Source: Armatimonadetes bacterium CG06_land_8_20_14_3_00_66_21 (GTDB taxonomy: Bacteria; Armatimonadota; Abditibacteriia; CG2-30-66-41). From it: a stretch of DNA of 39,759 bases. Shown one piece after another: positions 34,801 to 39,759 of this stretch. The notes below the pieces were generated by a model. It was given only the letters and a program-made list of their open reading frames with translations. It did not search any database and had not been told where the DNA came from. The stretch spans positions 1-39,759 of the forward strand of contig PEVN01000057.1 in assembly GCA_002779825.1 (NCBI GenBank). Reading direction: 5' to 3'. The translations under genes were made by a program, and so were the position numbers. The number at the start of each line of letters is the position of its first letter. Position 1 is the first letter of the stretch.

Positions 34801-35105
34801 GCCAGCCGAAGTGCTTCCGTGTGGAAGTCCGGCACTTCGACCCACAGCGGCTGTTCGATCTCCGCCGCAACTCGGACAACCTCACGGAAAGCCGCAAGCC
34901 ACTCCGGACTACCGAACCGGCCGGCCTTCCCGGCCGAGCCCGCAACCACGACCGGCCCGCCCCTCGCGCGCCTCAATCGCTCAAGTTGGGCCGAAAGGAG
35001 GGACACTTCGAGCGTCCGCCAACGCCAACTGACCCAAGGGCGGACCTCAAACGGCGAGTCGGCAAACCCGGCTGCGAGCGCTTCTGTTGTAAGGGGTCTG
35101 GTCAC
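31866..35105 (-). CDS. GH106-like glycoside hydrolase (putative alpha-L-rhamnosidase)
   Basis: 1079 aa. The start is a GTG at 35105, directly abutting the stop of the upstream lipoprotein gene. The overall plan fits GH106-type enzymes: a long N-terminal catalytic barrel region (GWxxW-type openings, VFVPAPAIL, AIPWSFGLTEAFGEQRDY), then a middle Rossmann-like segment (YEMVVLPSLTYLPAATWDLLVEFTHLGGKVAAFG), and C-terminal beta-sandwiches with LRVFLNGDELLLGGTTGG and VSLQLHVTSQ. GH106 cleaves terminal rhamnose; the exact family is inferred from architecture. No signal peptide is visible. A 13-bp palindrome (33949-33976) lies inside the coding region. It is probably co-transcribed with the neighbours on both sides. 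Confidence 0.75.
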   Translation of the reverse strand: MTRPLTTEALAAGFADSPFEVRPWVSWRWRTLEVSLLSAQLERLRRARGGPVVVAGSAGKAGRFGSPEWLAAFREVVRVAAEIEQPLWVEVPDFHTEALRLALIGDRGQFRARVLRFDDWETRAGKWRKRRINDPLLLGLASPLNERGHLNLSHSLDVTQALQRFEVPSGLTSSLAYRVLTFTVQTCEWADCLVREATEAYVSEVLAPLLQAAGDWFGESLKGVFVPAPAILPPGAAADAIPWSFGLTEAFGEQRDYALIPQLPALSVDTGVAHTRVRRDYWETVSRLYAESFLRPVRDWCHANNAQVGFVPPRAVDPRELIRACADPAILHRLSDVRCIDDGEPLHLRARTALALEREPRATRCLLRQTDGAFASRRDVACNVSTDDAVRARRAVLARCASFGLNGAIVECPPREEAPGDDQLARSLHEWQGAGHWLSNAGTRRCQVAVLWPVRSQWAHYDPRRQDPLLGVVARDLQYVAALLATLGHEFDLVDEEGLASATLSDERLHVGGSAYEMVVLPSLTYLPAATWDLLVEFTHLGGKVAAFGLLPRESESGLDADFAAKVQADTLVDLDYVYRTYEAEAVDGEGRIDSFPIFREDLSEGRFCSYQPRLVEDQEDARLRVMQIMVESLDAEVEGLGDAVRCEHRGLDDANLYVVTNASTEAQRTNVRIRRTGVPVNWRVDERVSEECHAYAVIDAATTSLMLTLSPHEVVGITVRPGTHNHVDGANFAVTDLTEGTRGLLTASGYSLKAGKAAALFEPRSGRTDWAEDFVSGRPVELPLSGPWQVRFSEPNRYRLAAWQCKAGVQLPTLSSRLLRRWERDWQPLPSAASPPPAGSTLRTSFLATSPVPQTVLCFAEEARLLRVFLNGDELLLGGTTGGVEVSSMLRAGENQLVVLPPADGDGEPLPAVARCLWLEGRFEVGATPTLDTLSLAADEYALDLADLLLKHSYYRGPLVAATTLEVPRELEHAYLFLALEECAYPVEAEVNGAPAGLCWRPPHRFHVTDRLRPGTNAVSLQLHVTSQCTGPPLAGVSLLAFPAVHLTFDPAGIRTAETSPRTAGVRLAPPATVIELN
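33949..33976. repeat. Near-perfect palindrome inside the glycosidase gene
   Basis: GTAGAGACGTTGC and its exact complement are separated by AC. It is in frame and encodes RRDVACNVSTD in the minus-strand protein. I recall this palindrome as an interspersed element in several bacterial phyla; that memory is unverified here. Confidence 0.7.
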
Positions 35106-36242
35106 TCAGATCGCGGGGTCAGATCCCCCCGAGACCACCACGCCTCCAAGCTCGCGCTTGACGAGATCGACAAACGTCAGGCCGGCGCCGGCGTTCAGGG
35201 GGAAGTACTCCGGCGTCAACAGGCCCGAGGTCGAGGAGCCAGCCGTCGGCGGCGGGAACGTGGTGCTCGTGAGTAGACTCAGTCGGGGCAGGCCGCCATC
35301 CTGCAGGGTAGAAACCTGATCGTCCTCATACACTGCCACCGGCCCCACTCCGGCCGCCAGCCAGAAGACCGTCGTGTCTGTCCCCGGGGTCTGTCGCGAC
35401 CTGGCGATCGGCGTGACCTCCCGAGCGATCTCGACCCTGGCCGTGTGGAAGGTGCCCAGCGGAAGGGCGAGGGTCTCAAAGCCCACGAACTTGACAGTGG
35501 AGGCGACCTGCTCCTTGAGCAGTCCGTCCACCAAGACGTTGCTCGTCTGTTGCGAAATGTGCCCGGGGGCCACGCCAAAGGGCACCCTCAGAAGCGGGGG
35601 GCTGTAGAGCCTCTGCTGCGTGAGAAGCGCAGCGCCACCGGCGTAATGGGCTTCCGATTCGCCGACTTGGCGCAGGCCGGTGTCGTCCCGCAAGAAGTAC
35701 ATCTCGTCCTGCAGCGTATCCCCCAGCATCACGGTGGCGGAAACGCCACCAATGTCCTTGGTTCCGCCAACCGTGAGTTTGCTGACGTGCGCCGGCGGCC
35801 CCATCACAAGTTCGACCGACGCCGATTGGATGCCCGCAGTGGCAGCATCCGCATCCTCCACGATCTCTACCTCGTTGAACGCGCCAGCGAGAATCGTGTC
35901 GTCGGACGCAGTCGTGTGGCCGGTGGCAAGTACCTGCTTCAGACCCACCGGCACAGCGCTGAACGTAGTCGTCTCCTTGTCAGGTGTCAACACCGCCGTC
36001 AGCGGCGTGGCCAACCCAATACCCGATACCGCTATGCGGACCGTCTGCACCTCAGGGGGGAGGTTGGCCGCTCGGCTTGCCGGGAAATCTACGGAAACCG
36101 TCAGTGCCCCCCTGCCGGTGCCAGCCGCGGTCTGGCTCAGCGACGAGCCCCCGCCGCCGCCACAGCCGACCAGCCAGGGCAGCATGGTGAGCCCTGCGAC
36201 CACCGGAATCGTCGCCGCACGAATCATCAGTATCTTTTTCAT
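35106..36242 (-). CDS. Lipoprotein of unknown function, paralogue of the upstream gene
   Basis: 378 aa from the ATG at 36242 (AAGGAGG about 11 nt upstream). A Lys-Lys n-region and hydrophobic core end in a lipobox, WLVGC, followed by GGGGGSS. The mature part begins with a beta-rich segment (ALTVSVDFPASRAANLPPEVQTVRIAVSG) and ends with SGLLTPEYFPLNAGAGLTFVDL. It is probably anchored in the outer membrane or facing the periplasm. Layout and several motifs match the next gene upstream, so the pair arose by tandem duplication. There is no known domain. Confidence 0.85.
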   Translation of the reverse strand: MKKILMIRAATIPVVAGLTMLPWLVGCGGGGGSSLSQTAAGTGRGALTVSVDFPASRAANLPPEVQTVRIAVSGIGLATPLTAVLTPDKETTTFSAVPVGLKQVLATGHTTASDDTILAGAFNEVEIVEDADAATAGIQSASVELVMGPPAHVSKLTVGGTKDIGGVSATVMLGDTLQDEMYFLRDDTGLRQVGESEAHYAGGAALLTQQRLYSPPLLRVPFGVAPGHISQQTSNVLVDGLLKEQVASTVKFVGFETLALPLGTFHTARVEIAREVTPIARSRQTPGTDTTVFWLAAGVGPVAVYEDDQVSTLQDGGLPRLSLLTSTTFPPPTAGSSTSGLLTPEYFPLNAGAGLTFVDLVKRELGGVVVSGGSDPAI

Positions 36243-36304
36243 CGTCGGAATGTCCTCCTTCGGTGTCGGACGTGTACGTTCGGAGATTCGGGCACCCGGG
36301 GCCG

Positions 36305-37459
36305 TCACTGAAGCGTGCTGGTATTGTCGGTCAGAGAGTAGGAGACTGGCGCCACTTCCTTCCACGTCCAAGTGCGGCCCACGTCCAGCGGGAACAGCGC
36401 ATCGCTGAGTGCGTAGGGGGTCGCTCCGCGGGTGGTCGAAGTGAGCGCCGCGCTTGGAGCGGGAACCAACAGGCGCACCGTCTCACTGACGTACTGCGAC
36501 GAGTAGTCTCGGGTCCGGCTCATCACCTCGCCGACGCCCTTGACAACATACGTGGTCACGTCCAACCCCATGAAGAACGGGATCGGCGAGTTGAGAAGTT
36601 CCTCTCCTTGCATCTGCATGGTCAGCAGCGAAGCATTGGCGAAGTTCCCGGCTGGGACGCTGACCCCGTGCACGCTCTCGTACTGTGACAAAACGGTCAG
36701 ATTGCCGATCGCCACGAGGTCGCTCTGCTTGATCTCTGCCGGGGAGGTGAGGGTCGAGTTGGTCACGGCAAAGACCCGGGCATTGTGCTGCCAGCGGCTG
36801 CCAGGGCCCGTTCCGGGCACGATGATTGGAAGTGGATCTTCGAGGAGGAGCACGCCGAAGGAGACGGGCGACCGGTCTCTGGTGGTACTGGCCATGAGCG
36901 GGGTGTACTCCGTCCAGCCGTTGAGGAAGACGCCCCCCTTCGAAGTGCTGTAGAAGAACTGCTTCCCCGGGGCGGTCGGGTAGCCTTCAGACAGAATAGA
37001 GACCGGCTTTCCCAGGACGGTAGTGGTTCCGAGGACCGTCGTCTGCCAGTCCCACGCGGAGGAGACGCTTGGCGTCGAGGGAACGCTCGTGCCCGGCGAA
37101 ACCACCACTTTGTCGAAGCCCATGGCCGCAATGCCGCCGTCCGAGTCCAACAGGTCTACCCGCACCAGCTTGTTCCCTTCCGGCACGCTCTCGAACGTCA
37201 CGACGTTCTTCGTCGGGTCCGGGTCGATGGTGACCGTCTTGCTGGCGGCGTTCGCCATGCCCTCTCCCCATAGGACCGCCGTCGCCGTGGCGGGTTGCGT
37301 AGACCGCCCCGGTGAGCCAATCTGCACGCTCACGGAACCCGCGGCGCTCGGGACGGCGGCGCCGGTTAGCTGCCCCCCCCCGCCCCCACAGCCCGTAAGC
37401 AGTGCTCCACCAAGCAGCACCAAACCGGCAGCTAGTGCTCTGGATGCGAATCGAAGCAT
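36305..37459 (-). CDS. Lipoprotein of unknown function (first gene of the glycan cluster)
   Basis: 384 aa from the ATG at 37459 (GAGGTGA upstream). The signal peptide ends in the lipobox LLTGC followed by GGGGG. It then has a beta-rich module (SVSVQIGSPGRSTQPATATAVL), EGNKLVRVDLLDSDG, a long extracellular-type domain with few charges, and a C-terminal LFPLDVGRTWTWKEV motif that corresponds to the FPLNAGAGLTFV end of its paralogue. A sigma-70 promoter lies about 75 nt upstream, making this the probable lead gene of the minus-strand operon to 29463. No function is assigned. Confidence 0.85.
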   Translation of the reverse strand: MLRFASRALAAGLVLLGGALLTGCGGGGGQLTGAAVPSAAGSVSVQIGSPGRSTQPATATAVLWGEGMANAASKTVTIDPDPTKNVVTFESVPEGNKLVRVDLLDSDGGIAAMGFDKVVVSPGTSVPSTPSVSSAWDWQTTVLGTTTVLGKPVSILSEGYPTAPGKQFFYSTSKGGVFLNGWTEYTPLMASTTRDRSPVSFGVLLLEDPLPIIVPGTGPGSRWQHNARVFAVTNSTLTSPAEIKQSDLVAIGNLTVLSQYESVHGVSVPAGNFANASLLTMQMQGEELLNSPIPFFMGLDVTTYVVKGVGEVMSRTRDYSSQYVSETVRLLVPAPSAALTSTTRGATPYALSDALFPLDVGRTWTWKEVAPVSYSLTDNTSTLQ

Positions 37460-37541
37460 AGTGGCGTTCACCTCGTAACTGGTGCGCCGAATCCACGCCC
37501 GCTGCGGCCCCCTTTGCGCAGACGGCGATCCGGACCCCCGT

Positions 37542-37569
37542 ATTATACTATAGGCAGGCTCGAATTCAA
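37542..37569 (-). promoter_or_regulatory. Sigma-70-type promoter of the lipoprotein/glycosidase operon
   Basis: On the minus strand TTGAAT (37569-37564) and a perfect TATAAT (37547-37542) are 16 nt apart in a conspicuous AT-rich island. The start point would be near 37535, giving a 5' leader of about 75 nt to the ATG at 37459. Confidence 0.8.
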
Positions 37570-37621
37570 ACGGCGGCCGCTGGCACCGGTTAGGTCGGAG
37601 GCATCCCGCCAAACACTGCGT

Positions 37622-38806
37622 TCAGCCGAGTTCGTTGGCTTCGAGCCGGCAGTAGTACACGCTGGGCGCCGCGATGGCAAACTCCCGGTGGCCGTATTCC
37701 TCGGACTTGGTCCGCTTCCCGTTCACCACGGCGCAGGCTTCGTCAAAGATTGCCTTGCCGACCTCTTCGAGAGTGGCGTTGCCATCGATGACGGCGCCAG
37801 CATTCACGTCCATGTTGTCGGCCAGACGGCCGAAGGTGTCCGAGTTGCTGCATACCTTCACGACCGGGGCAATCGGACACCCGGTGGGGCTTCCGCGACC
37901 GGTGGTAAAGAAGGTGAGTTGCGCGCCTCCGGCAACCATTCCCGTGATGGAGGAGACATCGTAGCCGGGGGTGTCCATCACCACCAAACCGCGCCTCGAC
38001 GGCCGGCGGCCGTAGGTGAGCACTTCCTGCACCGGCGAGTTCCCGGCCTTGTGGATGCATCCCAGCGATTTCTCGGCGATCGTGGTAAGGCCGCCCTCGA
38101 TATTGCCGGGAGTGATGTAGATCCCGCTCGCCTCTCTGGAAGCAGTGGCGAACCGCATTTCGGCCGACGCCACGGCGTCGAGCAGATCCTTGCGGACGGC
38201 TGCGTCGACGCAGCGCTCTGCGAGCAGGTGCTCCGCGCCGATGATCTCCGTCGTCTCCGAGAGGATCACCGTGCCACCGGTCTCCACCAAACGGTCGCTG
38301 GCAGCCCCGACCGCCGGATTCGCCGACAGGCCGGAGAACGCATCCGACCCACCGCATTCGAGCGCAACGATCAGTTCCTCGGCGCCGAACGCCTCGCGCT
38401 CGACAGCCGCTGCTTCAGCAGCCCAGCGGCGGGCGATCTCCAGGCCTCGCTCGGTGGTCTTCGCCGTGCCGCCGCACTCCTGGATCGTCAGCAACTCGAC
38501 GGGCTTGCCGGTGGCAGCGATGCGCGCGGCCACCTGTTCGCCCGAGATGGTCTCACACCCGAGGCTGACCAGCAACGTTGCGTACACGTTTGGGTGGCTG
38601 CCAAAGCCGACCAGCGTGCGCTCGATGACGTGATTATCGGCAACGCCAAAGGTGCACCCCCACACGTGGGGAACGCCGACAGCTTCCGGGACCTGCTCGC
38701 CGATCAACTCGACAACGCGGTTTGCGCACTGAACCGTAGGGATGACGAGAATGTGGTTGCGGCAGCCGATTCGTCCGTCGGTCCGCCGATAGCCGGTCAG
38801 TTTCAA
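37622..38806 (-). CDS. UxaA-family altronate/galactarate dehydratase, large catalytic subunit
   Basis: 394 aa. The TTG start at 38806 has GGGAGG 9 nt upstream and overlaps the stop of the SAF-domain gene (TTGA). The family dehydrates sugar acids such as D-altronate to 2-keto-3-deoxy acids using iron. Visible family features are GYRRTDGRIGCRNHILVIPTV at the N-terminus, HVWGCTFG, ECGGSDAFSGLSANPAVGAASD, ITPGNIEGGLTTIAEKSLGC and FTTGRGSPTGCPIAPVVKVCSNS. The N-terminal SAF domain is encoded by the separate upstream gene, so this is the split two-subunit form. The exact sugar acid is unknown. Confidence 0.92.
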   Translation of the reverse strand: MKLTGYRRTDGRIGCRNHILVIPTVQCANRVVELIGEQVPEAVGVPHVWGCTFGVADNHVIERTLVGFGSHPNVYATLLVSLGCETISGEQVAARIAATGKPVELLTIQECGGTAKTTERGLEIARRWAAEAAAVEREAFGAEELIVALECGGSDAFSGLSANPAVGAASDRLVETGGTVILSETTEIIGAEHLLAERCVDAAVRKDLLDAVASAEMRFATASREASGIYITPGNIEGGLTTIAEKSLGCIHKAGNSPVQEVLTYGRRPSRRGLVVMDTPGYDVSSITGMVAGGAQLTFFTTGRGSPTGCPIAPVVKVCSNSDTFGRLADNMDVNAGAVIDGNATLEEVGKAIFDEACAVVNGKRTKSEEYGHREFAIAAPSVYYCRLEANELG

Positions 38807-39162
38807 CAGTGATCGCCTCCCCCGACGATAGCGCCGTCTCGGTCATCTTCCAGGCGCTGCTTGTCTTTGCGCCCGCGCTCACCAACGACGTTGTGGACGT
38901 GCGCATGATCCCCCCGAGGGATGTCGGCGGTCGCCCGGCCGATCCGTTGGCCGTACTTCACTACCTGCTGGCCGGCGGCAATGTCCACCAGCGCGATTTT
39001 GTGCCCAAACGGGATCGCTGACAAAGCTTCCAGCCGCGGGCCAGCCGCGGGCCCCTGGACGCGGACCTCCTCACCGACTTCCGCGCGTGCCAACAAGGTG
39101 GCCACATTGTCGTCAGGCGAAACTTGCAGCGCTCGACGTGCTGCTTCACACAGTGTGTTCAA
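38803..39162 (-). CDS. UxaA-family dehydratase, small SAF-domain subunit
   Basis: 119 aa from a TTG at 39162 preceded by AGAGGAAG. The sequence has the SAF/antifreeze-like domain pattern: DNVATLLARAEVGEEVRV, IPFGHKIALVDIAAGQQVVKYGQRIGRATADIPRGDHAHVHNV, the last part containing the conserved G-D-H-x-H-V-H-N motif of UxaA N-termini. It pairs with the overlapping large subunit to form one altronate-type dehydratase. The C-terminal ~20 residues are charged and poorly conserved. Confidence 0.9.
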   Translation of the reverse strand: MNTLCEAARRALQVSPDDNVATLLARAEVGEEVRVQGPAAGPRLEALSAIPFGHKIALVDIAAGQQVVKYGQRIGRATADIPRGDHAHVHNVVGERGRKDKQRLEDDRDGAIVGGGDHC

Positions 39163-39308
39163 TTCTCACTTCCTCTACGTCACCTTCCCGGTGTTGTGGG
39201 GGCTTCGGTGCCCGTGCGCACGAAACCAGCCACCATGGTACGGGGCTTCCGCGGGGCTGTCAAGCCGAACCCCGGGCGCCGCCTGTAGCCTGGCCCGCCG
39301 CAAGCAGC

Positions 39309-39759
39309 CTACCCCTTCTCGGAGCATAGCGGTCCACGCAACGGTCCGCTTCGCAGCTTGCGTTCGCGGACCATCCGGACCATCGCCGTTCGCGTCTTGA
39401 ACCCCAGGTCGAACAGCGCCTCCGTCAGGCGCAAGTCGCTCGCAGTCAGCGTGACCTGCAGCTCGTGGAGGCCCCGGGCAAGATAGAAGGCGCGCGCGCC
39501 TTCGAGCAGCGCCGTGAGCCCGCCGCGCCCAGCGGCTTCTGCGCTCACATAGAGAGAGCCAAGCAAACCAGCGCCGCGCTTCTGGCAGCACACGGCCATG
39601 CCGTGGGTGCTGTCGCCGTCCCCACACAGCTTGAGTAGGGTCGCCGCCTCCCAATCAAGGGCAAAGCGGAAATCTGGCTCGCGCCGGAACCCGGACTCAT
39701 TCTCGTCCAGCCGCACAAGCGTCGGCATGTCGGCTTCAGTGGCGGGAAGGGCCTGCAGT
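39309..39759 (-). CDS. GNAT-family N-acetyltransferase (5' end outside window)
   Basis: The frame is open to the window edge, so the gene starts beyond 39759. The visible N-terminal stretch LPATEADMPTLVRLDEN fits the beginning of a GNAT domain (ATEAD motif), so the ATG at 39728 is internal rather than the true start. The acetyl-CoA pyrophosphate loop region is AEAAGRGGLTALLEGARAF, and the C-terminal strand-helix-strand reads ALFDLGFKTRTAMVRMVRE. The acceptor substrate is unknown. The 146-bp gap to the UxaA small subunit holds nothing recognisable. Confidence 0.8.
   Translation of the reverse strand, partial: LQALPATEADMPTLVRLDENESGFRREPDFRFALDWEAATLLKLCGDGDSTHGMAVCCQKRGAGLLGSLYVSAEAAGRGGLTALLEGARAFYLARGLHELQVTLTASDLRLTEALFDLGFKTRTAMVRMVRERKLRSGPLRGPLCSEKG

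Noticed and set aside
37514-38812. 432-codon plus-strand open frame opposite the UxaA gene
   Set aside because: Antisense to a convincingly conserved enzyme, and no domain or start signal is visible.

Overview
This is a GC-rich bacterial chromosome segment of about 39.8 kb. It carries ordinary housekeeping genes (der, hisF, a Nif3-family protein, RNase HI, a zinc-ribbon coiled-coil protein, pyk), the futalosine-pathway menaquinone gene mqnD, and many secreted or carbohydrate-related proteins typical of uncultured environmental bacteria. GTG and TTG starts are frequent, often with a strong Shine-Dalgarno (SD) sequence. The gene mix suggests a poorly sampled lineage such as Armatimonadota or a relative, but nothing here fixes the taxon. 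There is no rRNA, convincing tRNA, CRISPR array, prophage or full insertion sequence.

Layout. 1-2158: the 3' end of a guanylate-kinase-like gene, a secreted Gly/Pro/Gln-rich protein and an SDR oxidoreductase, the last coupled to a DegT-family aminotransferase (to 3331). 3453-4421: a decayed class III nucleotidyl cyclase. 4718-5710: a lone Flp pilin with its own terminator, and an unrecognised ORF. 5994-7459: a small conserved protein and a nuclease-like/NUDIX fusion. 7558-10487: a MutL-family ASKHA ATPase and its partner, with no mutase nearby. 10716-12110: a sigma-54-type response regulator with an altered GAFTGA loop. 12160-17677: an SGNH hydrolase whose signal peptide is split by a MITE-like element, a giant LamG/beta-helix protein, and an ABC transporter lacking its middle. 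17443-18661: a helix-turn-helix/coiled-coil protein and a LOG-family protein. 18886-28010: a plus-strand housekeeping block (der, hisF, a large TPR protein, nif3-like, zinc ribbon, rnhA, mqnD, a hypothetical). 28382-29357: a pyruvate kinase gene with an internal deletion. 29463-37459: a minus-strand group of two paralogous lipoproteins, a GH106-like glycosidase, a Gfo/Idh/MocA oxidoreductase and an O-antigen-ligase-like protein, fronted by a clear sigma-70 promoter. 37622-39162: a two-subunit UxaA-type dehydratase. The window ends inside a GNAT acetyltransferase.

The most notable observations are: (1) a 145-bp element with perfect terminal inverted repeats and TA duplications, inserted in frame in the SGNH hydrolase signal peptide; (2) three genes (cyclase, ABC transporter, pyk) that have each lost an internal block, which is either real decay or a shared assembly fault; (3) two families of heptanucleotide tandem repeats in gene junctions; (4) a cluster of strong hairpins in the long leader of pyk; and (5) the NUDIX fusion, which keeps an internal ribosome-binding site and start codon.
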